A stretch of 64,000 nucleotides of DNA from Modestobacter italicus. GTDB taxonomy: Bacteria > Actinomycetota > Actinomycetes > Mycobacteriales > Geodermatophilaceae. Both the position numbers and the translations under genes were made by a program. The stretch's first letter is position 1, and every line of letters begins with the position of its first letter. The notes under the pieces were generated by a model, which saw nothing but the letters and a program-made list of their open reading frames with translations, was not told the origin of the DNA and did not search any database. Shown one piece after another: positions 9,264-17,714 of this stretch. The stretch spans positions 4,836,001 to 4,900,000 of the forward strand of contig NC_017955.1 of the NCBI RefSeq assembly GCF_000306785.1, read 5' to 3'.

Positions 9264-9659
9264 ATGACCGCTCCGACGCCCTACCTGCACCTGCCCGGCA
9301 CCGCGCGTGAGGCGCTGTCGTTCTACGGCGAGGTGTTCGGGGGCCGCGTGGCAGCGCACTCCTTCGCCGAGTTCGGCCGCCAGGACGGTCCGGCCGACGC
9401 GGTCGCGCACGGCTACCTGGTCGACGGACCCGTCGCCCTCTTCGCGGCCGACGTGGCCGGGGACGAGCCGCCCCTCCGGTGCGCCGGGCTGATGTTCTCC
9501 CTGCTGGGTGCCGCCGACCCGGCCACCCTGCGCGGCTGGTTCACCGACCTCGCGGCCGGCGGGCGGGTCGTCGAGGACCTGCAGCAGCGCCCGTGGGGCG
9601 CCTCCGACGGGCAGGTCGTCGACCGGTTCGGCGTCCACTGGCTCATCGGCTTCGAGTGA
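9264..9659 (+). CDS. VOC-superfamily (PhnB/glyoxalase-like) protein
   Basis: A small 131-residue protein with the paired beta-alpha-beta-beta-beta fold signature: PYLHLPGTAREALSFYGEVF at the N-terminus and PWGASDGQVVDRFGVHWLI at the C-terminus, as in PhnB-like proteins. The metal ligands of true glyoxalases are not obviously conserved. It could be an antibiotic-resistance-like or isomerase fold, and no substrate can be assigned. The gene is 31 nt after the M23 gene and may be co-transcribed; the 3'-end repeat element starts one base after its stop. Confidence 0.8.
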   Translation: MTAPTPYLHLPGTAREALSFYGEVFGGRVAAHSFAEFGRQDGPADAVAHGYLVDGPVALFAADVAGDEPPLRCAGLMFSLLGAADPATLRGWFTDLAAGGRVVEDLQQRPWGASDGQVVDRFGVHWLIGFE

Positions 9660-9718
9660 AAGGACCCCGCTGCCCCCCACGCCACGCTTCGCGCGGCGCG
9701 GGACCCTGCAGCGGGGCC
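9660..9718 (+). repeat. 3'-end hairpin repeat element, copy 2 (between VOC gene and pcrA)
   Basis: Starts at the base after the TGA of the VOC gene: AAGGACCCCGCTGCCCCCC, inner arms CACGCC...GGCGCGGGACCC, then GCAGCGGGGCC. The outer stem is 11-12 bp. It ends two bases before the pcrA stop codon, so it sits exactly between two convergent genes. Confidence 0.88.
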
Positions 9719-9720
9719 GT

Positions 9721-12012
9721 TCAGAGCTTGACGAGCGGGGCGTAGCGGAGGACCAACCGCTTGGTGCCGCCGGAGCCGAAGTCGACGGTCGCCTGGGCCT
9801 TGTCCCCGATGCCGGTGACCTCGACCACCGTGCCGAGGCCGAAGGCGTCGTGGCTGACCCGGTCGCCGACGTCCACGCTGATGACCGCGCGGTTGCCGGC
9901 GCCGCCGCGCAGGCCGCCGGTGGACAGCCCGGTGGCCGCGACCCGCGCCTGCGCCGAGCTCATCGGCGTGGTGTGCGCCGGCTCGGTGCGTGCCCAGTGC
10001 ACCGCGTCGGTCGGCAGCTCGTCGAGGAAGCGGGACGGCGGGTTGTAGGCCGGCTGCCCCCAGCTGGTGCGGACGGTCGCGCGGGAGAGGAACAGCCGCT
10101 TCTGCGCGCGCGTGATCCCGACGTAGGCCAGCCGGCGCTCCTCCTCGAGCTCGCGGGGGTCGCCGAGGGCGCGCAGGTGCGGGAAGACGCCGTCCTCCAG
10201 CGCGGTGAGGAAGACGACCGGGAACTCCAGCCCCTTGGCGGTGTGCAGGGTCATCAGCGTGACCACGCCGGCGTCGTCCCCGGTGACCGGGATCTGGTCG
10301 GCGTCGGCGACCAGGGAGACCTGCTCCAGGAAGTCGGTGACCGTGCCGCCGGGCGTGCCGGCCTCGAACTCGGCGGCGACCGAGATCAGCTCGTTGAGGT
10401 TGTCGACGCGCCCCTCGTCCTGCGGATCGGTGCTCGCCGACAGCTCGGTCAGGTAGCCGGTGCGGTCGAGGATGCTCTCCAGCAGCGCGGCGGGGCCGGA
10501 CCCGGTCTCGACCAGCTGCTCGAACTCCTCCAGCAGGGCGACGAACTCCTGGATGGCCTTGAGCGACCGGGTGGCCAGCTCGCCGACCTCGGCGGCGCGG
10601 CGCAGGGCGCTGGCGAACGGGATCCGCTCCCGGTCGGCGAACCGCTCGACGGCCGACTCGGCGCGCTCGCCGATCCCCCGCTTCGGGGTGTTCAGCACCC
10701 GGCGGAGGCTCACCACGTCGGCCGGGTTGGCGACCACCTTCAGGTAGGCCAGCGCGTCCCGGACCTCGCGGCGCTCGTAGAAGCGCACCCCGCCGACGAC
10801 CTTGTAGGGCATGCCGACGCGGATGAACACCTCCTCGAAGACCCGGGAGGCGTTGTTGGTGCGGTAGAAGATCGCGATGTCCTTGGGCTGGGCCAGCCCC
10901 TCGTCGGTCAGCGCGTCGATCTGCTCGGCGACCCAGGCGGCCTCGTCGTGCTCGTTGTCGGCGACGTAGCCCTCGATCAGCTCGCCGTCGCCGGCGTCGG
11001 ACCACAGGTTCTTCGGCCGGCGCGAGGTGTTGCGGGCGATGACCTGGTTGGCCGCCCGCAGGATGCGCTGGGTGGAGCGGTAGTTCTGCTCCAGGACGAT
11101 GGTGGTCGCCTCGGGGTAGTCGCGCTCGAACTCGTCGATGTTGCGGATCGTCGCGCCGCGGAAGGCGTAGATCGACTGGTCGGCGTCGCCGACCACGCAG
11201 AGCTCGGCCGGGGGCACCGGGCCGCCGGCCGTGCCGACGAGCTCCCGGACCAGCACGTACTGGGCGTGGTTGGTGTCCTGGTACTCGTCGACCAGCACGT
11301 GCCGGAAACGGCGGCGGTAGTGCTCGGCCACGTCGGGGAAGGCCTGCAGCAGGTGGACCGTCGTCATGATCAGGTCGTCGAAGTCCATCGCGTGCGCCTC
11401 GCGGAGCCGCCGCTGGTAGAGCGTGTAGGCCTCCTTGAGCACCTTCTCCGGCGCCGTCAGCGGGCTGTAGGACTCCTCGTCGACCAGCTCGTTCTTCAGG
11501 TTCGACACCTGGTTGGCCAGGCTGCGGCCCGGGTAGCGCTTGGCGTCGAGGTCGAGGTCCCGGGCGACCATCGTCATGAGCCGGACCGAGTCGCCCTGGT
11601 CGTAGATGGTGAACGAGCTCTTCATGCCGAGCTTGGCGGCCTCGGCGCGGAGGATCCGGACGCACATCGAGTGGAACGTCGACACCCACATCGCCCGGGC
11701 GCGCGGGCCGACGAGGGCCGCGACGCGCTCCTTCATCTCACCGGCGGCCTTGTTGGTGAAGGTGATCGCCAGGATCTCGCCGGGCTGCACCCCTCGGGCG
11801 CCCAGCAGGTAGGAGATGCGGTGGGTGAGCACCCGGGTCTTGCCCGACCCGGCGCCGGCCACGATGAGCAGCGGGCTGCCCTCGTGGACCACCGCGTCGC
11901 GCTGCGGGCCGTTGAGCCCGGCGAGCATCCGGTCCAGCTCCCGACCGGTCTGGCCGGAGGTGTGCCGGGGGATCGCGGCGGTGCCGGGGAGGGTGCGCTG
12001 GGGGCTGCTCAT
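9721..12012 (-). CDS. pcrA: ATP-dependent DNA helicase PcrA / UvrD1 (superfamily 1A)
   Basis: A 3'-5' helicase for nucleotide-excision and mismatch-type repair and for clearing replication blocks. The 763 residues contain all SF1A motifs: Walker A GAGSGKTR at residues 53-60, ITFTNKAAGEMKERV (Ia), LVDEYQDTN (Walker B), VGDADQSIYAFRGA (III), LEQNYRSTQ (IV), VTLMTLHTAKGLEFPVVF (V) and YVGITRAQKRL (VI). The C-terminal DVGDRVSHDAFGLGTVV is the tudor-like RNAP-binding tail of PcrA. Next to chorismate mutase, as in Rv0948c-Rv0949 (uvrD1). Confidence 0.97.
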   Translation of the reverse strand: MSSPQRTLPGTAAIPRHTSGQTGRELDRMLAGLNGPQRDAVVHEGSPLLIVAGAGSGKTRVLTHRISYLLGARGVQPGEILAITFTNKAAGEMKERVAALVGPRARAMWVSTFHSMCVRILRAEAAKLGMKSSFTIYDQGDSVRLMTMVARDLDLDAKRYPGRSLANQVSNLKNELVDEESYSPLTAPEKVLKEAYTLYQRRLREAHAMDFDDLIMTTVHLLQAFPDVAEHYRRRFRHVLVDEYQDTNHAQYVLVRELVGTAGGPVPPAELCVVGDADQSIYAFRGATIRNIDEFERDYPEATTIVLEQNYRSTQRILRAANQVIARNTSRRPKNLWSDAGDGELIEGYVADNEHDEAAWVAEQIDALTDEGLAQPKDIAIFYRTNNASRVFEEVFIRVGMPYKVVGGVRFYERREVRDALAYLKVVANPADVVSLRRVLNTPKRGIGERAESAVERFADRERIPFASALRRAAEVGELATRSLKAIQEFVALLEEFEQLVETGSGPAALLESILDRTGYLTELSASTDPQDEGRVDNLNELISVAAEFEAGTPGGTVTDFLEQVSLVADADQIPVTGDDAGVVTLMTLHTAKGLEFPVVFLTALEDGVFPHLRALGDPRELEEERRLAYVGITRAQKRLFLSRATVRTSWGQPAYNPPSRFLDELPTDAVHWARTEPAHTTPMSSAQARVAATGLSTGGLRGGAGNRAVISVDVGDRVSHDAFGLGTVVEVTGIGDKAQATVDFGSGGTKRLVLRYAPLVKL

Positions 12013-12118
12013 GACCCCGCCACTCTAGGCCGCGGCACCGACAGGTCCGGCGCCCCGCGTGTCGCCTGGGGACGGCGGGGCTGGCCGCCGGCCGACGTGC
12101 TGTGGCACACTCCCCGGC

Positions 12119-12181
12119 GTGCTGCGCAGCCGCGAGTTTTCCTACGGCCACCGGGTCCCGGTGTCCGTGACAGCTGGCTGA
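12119..12181 (+). CDS. Possible leaderless 20-codon leader peptide ahead of chorismate mutase
   Basis: GTG at 12119 opens a 20-residue frame VLRSREFSYGHRVPVSVTAG ending at TGA 12179-12181. It contains one Phe, written with TTT, a codon that is almost absent from this genome, and one Tyr (TAC). CACACT at 12106-12111 could be a -10 hexamer with transcription starting at or near the GTG, so translation could be leaderless. A perfect 11-bp hairpin follows at 12199-12223, before chorismate mutase, the entry enzyme to Phe and Tyr. This layout resembles an amino-acid attenuator but there is no expression evidence. Confidence 0.4.
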   Translation: MLRSREFSYGHRVPVSVTAG

Positions 12182-12198
12182 GCAGCCACTCCCCACGA

Positions 12199-12223
12199 CG
12201 CCCCGGGCCCACGGCCCGGGGCG
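12199..12223 (+). terminator. Perfect hairpin between the leader ORF and chorismate mutase (candidate attenuator)
   Basis: CGCCCCGGGCC, CAC triloop, GGCCCGGGGCG: an 11-bp stem followed by a pyrimidine-rich TTCCTCGTCTCC. It starts 18 nt after the leader-ORF stop and lies 45 nt before the chorismate mutase ATG, so it cannot be the terminator of pcrA, which runs the other way. Confidence 0.6.
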
Positions 12224-12268
12224 TTCCTCGTCTCCTGGGTCGCGGGCCTCTCCCCGCCCGGAGGAACC

Positions 12269-12547
12269 ATGAGCACCAGCCCCGCCCCCACGCCCGCCGC
12301 CGAGGGCACCGACCCGATCGACGCCCTGCGCTCGGAGATCGACGCCTGCGACGCCCAGATCATCGAGCTGGTGCAGCGCCGGGTCGCCATCTCGCAGCAG
12401 ATCGGGGCGCTGCGCACCGCCGCCGGCGGCATGCGGCTGTCGCTGTCCCGCGAGCAGCGGGTGCTCTCCCGGTTCCGCGCCGCGCTCGGCCCGGACGGCG
12501 CCGCGCTCGGCATGATGCTGCTCCGCCAGGGCCGCGGCCGGCTCTGA
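12269..12547 (+). CDS. Chorismate mutase, AroQ delta subclass
   Basis: Converts chorismate to prephenate, the committed step towards Phe and Tyr. The 92-residue all-alpha protein has the signature helix DPIDALRSEIDACDAQIIELVQRR and the later SREQRVLSRFRAALG, as in the small intracellular mutase of M. tuberculosis (Rv0948c), which needs DAHP synthase for full activity. GGAGGAACC immediately precedes the ATG. It is divergent from pcrA/uvrD1 as in mycobacteria. Confidence 0.92.
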   Translation: MSTSPAPTPAAEGTDPIDALRSEIDACDAQIIELVQRRVAISQQIGALRTAAGGMRLSLSREQRVLSRFRAALGPDGAALGMMLLRQGRGRL

Positions 12548-12609
12548 GCTGTCACGTCCGGCGGGGCTGCTCCGTCTCCCTGGCACACCCCGTGGAGGAG
12601 GAGCCCGTC

Positions 12610-13500
12610 ATGACACCCGAGGCCGCACCGGACGCCGGGCTCCGTGCCTTCGACCAGCACCGGCGGCTGCTGTTCGGCGTGGCCTACCAGATGCTCGGCA
12701 GCGTCGCCGACGCCGAGGACGTCGTGCAGGACGCCTGGCTGCGCTGGTCGGCCGCCGACCGCAGCGACGTCGCCGACCCGCGGGCCTACCTGGTCCGGGT
12801 CGCCACCCGGCTGGCGCTGGACCGGCTGGGGTCGGCCCGCACCCGCCGGGAGACCTACGTCGGGCCGTGGCTGCCCGAGCCGCTGCTGACCGACGACGCC
12901 CGAGGTCCCGAGGAGGCCGCCGAGCTGGGCGAGCAGGTGTCGCTGGCCGTGCTGGTGGTCCTGGAGACGCTCTCCCCGACCGAGCGGGCGGTGTTCGTGC
13001 TGCGCGAGGTCTTCGGGATGAGCTGGGCCGAGGTCGCCGGCGTCCTGGACCGGTCCGAGGCGGCCGTCCGGCAGCTGGGGCACCGGGCGCGCGAGCACGT
13101 GCAGGCCCGGCGGCCCCGGTTCGACACCGACCGGCGGGCGCAGCGGGAGGTGACCGAGCGGTTCCTGGCCGCCTGCGTGGGCGGGGACGTCGACGCGCTG
13201 CTGGCGGTGCTCTCGCCCGGCGTCGTCCTGCTCACCGACGGCGGCGGGCAGGCCAAGGCGGCGCTGCGGCCGATCGTCGGCGCGGACAAGGCCGCCCGGT
13301 TCCTGGTCGCCGTCTCGTCGCAGGGGCTCTCCCAGCCGGGGCTGACCGTGCGGCTCGTCGACGTCAACGGCGCACCGGGCGTCGTGGTCGACGGCCCGGC
13401 GGGCCCGGCGATCGCCGTCTCGCTGGTGGTGGCCGACGGCCGGGTGGAGCAGGCCCTGGTGGTGCTCAACCCGGACAAGCTGGCCGGGCTGGTGGGCTGA
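12610..13500 (+). CDS. ECF sigma factor, SigJ/ECF41-like with C-terminal SnoaL-like domain
   Basis: The 296-residue product has sigma region 2 (LLFGVAYQMLGSVADAEDVV, WLRW), region 4 (LSPTERAVFVLREVFGMSWAEVA) and a C-terminal extension of about 120 residues beginning FLAACVGGDVDALLAVLSPG, the NTF2/SnoaL-like fold found in ECF41 and SigJ. In those families the fused tail modulates activity instead of a separate anti-sigma factor. The usual ECF41 partner gene (a COMD enzyme) is not adjacent. The ATG is preceded by GGAGGAGGAG; it lies 62 nt downstream of chorismate mutase. Confidence 0.9.
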   Translation: MTPEAAPDAGLRAFDQHRRLLFGVAYQMLGSVADAEDVVQDAWLRWSAADRSDVADPRAYLVRVATRLALDRLGSARTRRETYVGPWLPEPLLTDDARGPEEAAELGEQVSLAVLVVLETLSPTERAVFVLREVFGMSWAEVAGVLDRSEAAVRQLGHRAREHVQARRPRFDTDRRAQREVTERFLAACVGGDVDALLAVLSPGVVLLTDGGGQAKAALRPIVGADKAARFLVAVSSQGLSQPGLTVRLVDVNGAPGVVVDGPAGPAIAVSLVVADGRVEQALVVLNPDKLAGLVG

Positions 13501-13524
13501 TCGCCCTTCACTAGGCTCCGCCGG

Positions 13525-14262
13525 GTGATGCCACTGCCCTCCGGACCGGCCGCCCACGTCGAGCGCGCGCTGTGCGTGCTCGCCCACCCCGACGACGTCG
13601 ACTTCGGCAGCGCCGGCACCGTCGCCACCTGGACCGCGGCAGGCACCGAGGTCACCTACTGCATCGTCACCGACGGGGACGCCGGCGGGTTCGACGAGAC
13701 GCCGCGCGACCGGATGGGCCCGCTCCGCCGGGAGGAGCAGCGGGCCGCGGCGGCGGCGGTCGGCGTCACCGATGTGCGGTTCCTCGGCTACCCCGACGGC
13801 CGGGTCGAGCTGACCCTGGACCTGCGCCGGGACATCAGCCGGGTCATCCGCCAGGTCCGCCCGCAGCGGGTGCTGACCAGCTCACCGGAGCGGATGTGGG
13901 AGCGGATCGGCGCGAGCCACCCCGACCACATGACCGTGGGCGAGTCGACGCTGCGCGCGGTGTACCCCGATGCCCGCAACCCCTTCGCCTTCCCCGAGCT
14001 GCTGGCCGACGAGGGGCTCGAGGCGTGGACGGTGTCGGAGGTCTGGTTGGGTGCCAGCCCGCGCGCCGACCACGCCGTCGACGTCACCGACGTGGTGGAG
14101 CAGAAGTGGACGGCGCTGATGAGCCACGTGACCCAGGTCAGCCACCAGCCGCCGGGTCAGCTGCAGGAGTTCGTGGGCGCCTGGATGCAGCAGACGGCGC
14201 GCACCCACAGCCTCCCGGCCGGGCGGCTCGCCGAGGCGTTCCACGTCGTCCACACCGGGTGA
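13525..14262 (+). CDS. LmbE/PIG-L family zinc-dependent deacetylase
   Basis: The 245-residue protein shows the metal-binding LAHPDDVDFGSAGTVATW motif (usual form AHPDDE), TDGDAGG, and SHPDHMTVG with the third His-type ligand. The family includes MshB, Mca and BshB, which act on N-acetylglucosaminyl or mycothiol-conjugate substrates. Here Val replaces the canonical Glu after the DD pair, as in many actinobacterial paralogues annotated simply as PIG-L deacetylases. GTG 13525 and ATG 13528 are adjacent candidate starts. No neighbouring gene narrows the substrate. Confidence 0.85.
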   Translation: MMPLPSGPAAHVERALCVLAHPDDVDFGSAGTVATWTAAGTEVTYCIVTDGDAGGFDETPRDRMGPLRREEQRAAAAAVGVTDVRFLGYPDGRVELTLDLRRDISRVIRQVRPQRVLTSSPERMWERIGASHPDHMTVGESTLRAVYPDARNPFAFPELLADEGLEAWTVSEVWLGASPRADHAVDVTDVVEQKWTALMSHVTQVSHQPPGQLQEFVGAWMQQTARTHSLPAGRLAEAFHVVHTG

Positions 14263-14372
14263 CCGCCACCCCGTGGCGTAACCGCCCCGCAACGCAGGGG
14301 CGCCGGCCGCACACAGCGGCAACACAGCCCGCGTAGACCTCCCGGGACCGCCCCTCAGCCCCGGGAGAGCGC

Positions 14373-15749
14373 ATGACCTCCGCACCGCACCCCGCTCAGC
14401 GACCGGACCCGGAGGTCGCCGCCACGTTGCTGGAACGGGGCCTGGGACGCCGGACCTTCGTGCAGGCGGCGCTCGCCACCGGCGCCGTGCTGGCCGCCGG
14501 GATCGCCACCGCGCCGTCCGCGGCCGCCGCGGGCAGGGGGGCGACGCGGCTGCCCGGCCAGGTCCTCCAGCCGGGCACCGGGCCGATCGACGGCGACGTC
14601 TACCTGCCCTCCCGGCCGGACGAGGTGCTCTGGGGCTACCTCCCCCGGACCACCGACGCGCCGGTGGCACGGGTGCGCTCGGGGCAGACGATCACCATCG
14701 ACACGGTCAGCCACGAGGGGCTGCTGGAGGACCAGGGCCGGGACCCGGCGGCCTGGTTCGCCGGCCACGGGGTGCCCCGCGAGCAGGTCCTCGACGACGC
14801 GGTCGCGGTCGCCGCCGGGTACGACCGCCACCGGCGCGACTTCGACGCCGACGGACCGCACGTGATCACCGGGCCGGTGCACGTCGAGGGCGCCCGCCCC
14901 GGTGACGTGCTCAAGATCGAGCCGCTGTCCGCGCTGCCCCGGGTCCCCTACGGCGTGATCTCGAGCCGGCACGGCAAGGGCGCCCTGTCGGCGTCCTTCG
15001 CGACCGCGGCCGGCGGGATCACCTCCGCCGAGGTCATGCCGGCCACCCCGGACGGCCGGGCGACGAAGGACCCGCTGCGGTACGGCAACGTCTCGGTCTT
15101 CACCCCGGTCCGCGGCGGCTCCCGGGGCGCGAGCGCGCACCTGCCGGTCGGCACGAGCGGGGAGGTGTCCTGGCCGCTGGACCCCTTCGCCGGGCTGATG
15201 GCCGTGGCGACCGTGGGCGACGCCGGCGCGCTGGACGACCCGCTGCTCAACTCGATCCCCCCGACGGTCGGCGGCGGGAACATCGACGTCCGGCTGCTCA
15301 ACGTCGGTTCCGCCTTCTACCTCCCGGTCGTCGCCGAGGGAGCCCTGTTCTCCACGGGGGACCCGCACATGTCGATGGGCAACGGCGAGGTCGCGCTCAC
15401 CGCCATGGAGGGCTCGCTGCGGCTGACCTACCGGCTGACGGTGTGCCGTCCCGGGTCCGGGGACGCCCCGTCGGTCGCCTTCCGGTACCCGTTCGGCGAG
15501 ACCCCGGACGCCTGGGTGCCGATCGGCCTGTCCGACCCCGACGGTGCCCGTGACGGGCAGGGCAGCGACCTCGACGTCGCCTCCCGGCGCGCGGTGGTCA
15601 ACGCGCTGGACTTCCTGCAGACCGACCTGGGCATGGACCGCGCCGTGGCCTACGCCTACCTGTCGGCGGCCGCCGACTTCGAGGTCTCCCAGGTGGTCGA
15701 CCGGACCGTCGGGGTGCACGGCGTCATCCCCAAGTGCCACTTCCGGTGA
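14373..15749 (+). CDS. Tat-exported acetamidase/formamidase family protein
   Basis: A 458-residue enzyme with a twin-arginine signal: GRRTFVQAALATGAVLAAG then an Ala-rich cleavage region near residue 50. The body matches the acetamidase/formamidase (FmdA/AmdA) beta-rich fold, with SHEGLLEDQG, DVLKIEPL, GGNIDVRLLNVG, LFSTGDPHMSMGNGEVALTAMEG and a DFEVSQVVD ending. The family hydrolyses short amides; most members are cytoplasmic, so the Tat signal suggests an extracytoplasmic substrate. It converges with the response-regulator gene, leaving only 9 nt between stop codons. Confidence 0.88.
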   Translation: MTSAPHPAQRPDPEVAATLLERGLGRRTFVQAALATGAVLAAGIATAPSAAAAGRGATRLPGQVLQPGTGPIDGDVYLPSRPDEVLWGYLPRTTDAPVARVRSGQTITIDTVSHEGLLEDQGRDPAAWFAGHGVPREQVLDDAVAVAAGYDRHRRDFDADGPHVITGPVHVEGARPGDVLKIEPLSALPRVPYGVISSRHGKGALSASFATAAGGITSAEVMPATPDGRATKDPLRYGNVSVFTPVRGGSRGASAHLPVGTSGEVSWPLDPFAGLMAVATVGDAGALDDPLLNSIPPTVGGGNIDVRLLNVGSAFYLPVVAEGALFSTGDPHMSMGNGEVALTAMEGSLRLTYRLTVCRPGSGDAPSVAFRYPFGETPDAWVPIGLSDPDGARDGQGSDLDVASRRAVVNALDFLQTDLGMDRAVAYAYLSAAADFEVSQVVDRTVGVHGVIPKCHFR

Positions 15750-15758
15750 GGGCGGACC

Positions 15759-16418
15759 TCACAGCAGGCGGTTGGTCGCCGCCCAGCGGGTGAGCTCGTT
15801 GCGGTTGGACAGCTGCAGCTTGCGCAGCACGTTGGAGGCGTGGGACTCCACCGTCTTCACCGAGATGAACAGCCGCCCGCCGATCTCCCGGTAGGTGTAG
15901 CCCCGCGCGAGCAGCTGCATGACCTCGCGCTCGCGGGCCGACAGCAGGTCCAGCCCGGGGTCGGTCGCCGGGTCGGCGGCCGGCGCGGGGGCGGGCCCGG
16001 TGGCGGCGAAGGCGTCCAGCACGAAGCCGGCCAGCCGGGGGCTGAACACGACGTCGCCCTCGGCGACCCGGCGGACGGCGTCGCGCAGGTCGGCGCCGGA
16101 GATCGTCTTGGTGACGTAGCCGCGGGCACCGGCGCGGATGACGGCGATGACGTCCTCGGCGGCGTCGGAGACAGACAGCGCCAGCCACCGGGTGCCCGGC
16201 AGCTCGGCGCGCAGCGACTGCAGGACGGCGTGGCCGCCACCGCCGGGCAGGTGGACGTCGAGCAGGACGACGTCCGGCGTCGTCTCCCGGATGCCGGTGA
16301 CCGCGGTGGCCACGTCGGCGGCCTCGCCGACGACCTCCACGTCGTCGCCGAGCTCCGCGCGCACCCCGGCGCGCACCATGGCGTGGTCGTCGACCAGGTA
16401 GACCCGGGTGCGGCTCAC
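15759..16418 (-). CDS. NarL/LuxR-type response regulator of the PspC-kinase pair
   Basis: The 219-residue regulator has a receiver domain with acidic pair VYLVDDHAMVRAG, phospho-acceptor Asp in DVVLLDVHLPGGGG and Lys in GYVTKTISG, then an Ala/Pro linker and a LuxR HTH (LLSAREREVMQLLARGYTYR, KTVESHASNVLRKL). GTG 16418 overlaps the kinase stop by 4 nt (GTGA), which fixes the start and shows coupling. It is the output of the membrane sensor encoded just upstream and probably controls the two divergent PspC genes. Confidence 0.95.
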   Translation of the reverse strand: MSRTRVYLVDDHAMVRAGVRAELGDDVEVVGEAADVATAVTGIRETTPDVVLLDVHLPGGGGHAVLQSLRAELPGTRWLALSVSDAAEDVIAVIRAGARGYVTKTISGADLRDAVRRVAEGDVVFSPRLAGFVLDAFAATGPAPAPAADPATDPGLDLLSAREREVMQLLARGYTYREIGGRLFISVKTVESHASNVLRKLQLSNRNELTRWAATNRLL

Positions 16419-17650
16419 GCCGACGCCTCCACGTGCTCGCCGCGCGGGAGGCAGAGCTCCACCTCGGTCCCCTCTCCTGGTGCCGAACGGACGTGGGCGG
16501 TGCCGCCCAGCCGGGTCAAGCGGCCGACCACCGAGTCGCGCAGCCCCCGCCGGTCGGTCGGGACGACGGTGGGGTCGAACCCGGTGCCGCGGTCGCGCAC
16601 GAAGACCGTGACCGAGCCGGCCGTCACCTCGCTGTACAGCGAGACGCTGGCCGCACCGGAGTGCTTGGCGGCGTTGACGACCGCCTCCTTCGCGGCCTGG
16701 CCGAGGGTCGCCACGGCGTCGTCGACCGGCAGGTCGCCGACCACGACCGGGTCGACCGTGACGGCGTGGTCGGCCTCCACCTCGGCGACCAGGCGCGCGA
16801 CCAGACCGGCCCAGGTGCCGCCGGTGGCGACGGTCGGCTCGTACAGCCAGGCCCGCAGCTCCCGCTCCTGGCTGCGGGCCAGCCGGCCGACGACCGTCGG
16901 GTCCTCGGCGTGCCGCTGGATGAGCGCGAGGGTCTGCAGCACCGAGTCGTGCAGGTGGGCCGCGACCGCGGCGCGCTCCTCGGAGCGGATCAGCGCGGCG
17001 CGCTCGGCGTTGCGGGAGTCCAGCAGCCGGCGCCACAGCGGCGCGGTCGCCAGCGTCACCCCGACCAGGATGACCACCGTGCCGGTGAAGCCGTTGCGGG
17101 CGTTGGCCAGCTGGCCGGTGGTGGCCAGCAGCAGGGTCAGCCCGGCGACGCCCAGCACCACGCCGCCGACCAGGCCCCAGCGGGCCGAGCCGCGGGTCAG
17201 CGACTCCCGGGGGTCGGCGTCCAGCTGGCGCCAGATCACCGCCATCCCGATGCCGGCGAGCACCAGCGGCAGCACGATCTCGCTGCCTGCGAAGCTGGCC
17301 AGCCGGGACACCAGCCCGACCGCGACGAACGCGAGCACCGCGAGCCCGAGCAGCTGCCGCCGGCTGGGGCGCTGCCCGACGATCCCGGCCTCGGCCGCGC
17401 CGCCGTCGGCGGAGGCGACCGGCATGGTCAGCCAGAGCAGCGCGTAGGCCACCACCCCGATGCCGGTCAGCGCGAGGGCCACGAAGACGACCCGGACCGC
17501 CATCGGGTCCAGCCGCAGGTGGGTCGCCGTCCCCGAGGCGACGCCGGCGAGCAGCCGGCCGTCGCGCGGGCGCACCAGCGGGGGCCGCGGCGCGCGGCCG
17601 TCGGGGAGCCGCTCCGCGGGCCCGGCCGGCGGAGCGGTGCTGGTGGTCAC
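16415..17650 (-). CDS. Sensor histidine kinase with N-terminal PspC domain
   Basis: The 411 residues begin with a PspC domain (DGRLLAGVASGTATHLRLDP, then a membrane helix ending YALLWLTMPVA), followed by four more membrane helices, a HisKA_3 dimerisation helix with the phospho-His in AAHLHDSVLQTLALIQ, and an HATPase_c domain (QAAKEAVVNAAKHSGA, FVRDRGTGFDP, RRGLRDSVVGRL). The organisation is that of actinobacterial envelope-stress kinases. It is divergent from two PspC genes, so sensor and output share the domain. Start ATG 17650. Confidence 0.95.
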   Translation of the reverse strand: MTTSTAPPAGPAERLPDGRAPRPPLVRPRDGRLLAGVASGTATHLRLDPMAVRVVFVALALTGIGVVAYALLWLTMPVASADGGAAEAGIVGQRPSRRQLLGLAVLAFVAVGLVSRLASFAGSEIVLPLVLAGIGMAVIWRQLDADPRESLTRGSARWGLVGGVVLGVAGLTLLLATTGQLANARNGFTGTVVILVGVTLATAPLWRRLLDSRNAERAALIRSEERAAVAAHLHDSVLQTLALIQRHAEDPTVVGRLARSQERELRAWLYEPTVATGGTWAGLVARLVAEVEADHAVTVDPVVVGDLPVDDAVATLGQAAKEAVVNAAKHSGAASVSLYSEVTAGSVTVFVRDRGTGFDPTVVPTDRRGLRDSVVGRLTRLGGTAHVRSAPGEGTEVELCLPRGEHVEASA

Positions 17651-17714
17651 GACGTCGATGGTGTCACCGCACCCGCCCGCGGCACACCGGTGATCACCCG
17701 GAGTGCGGGGGCCG

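Noticed and set aside
9508-12609. Plus-strand open frame across pcrA fused to the sigma-factor frame
   Set aside because: It is antisense to the well-conserved pcrA; only the part after ATG 12610 shows protein motifs.
13572-14336. Alternative Arg-rich frame over the LmbE gene
   Set aside because: Composition is that of an out-of-frame shadow; the frame at 13525-14262 holds the family motifs.
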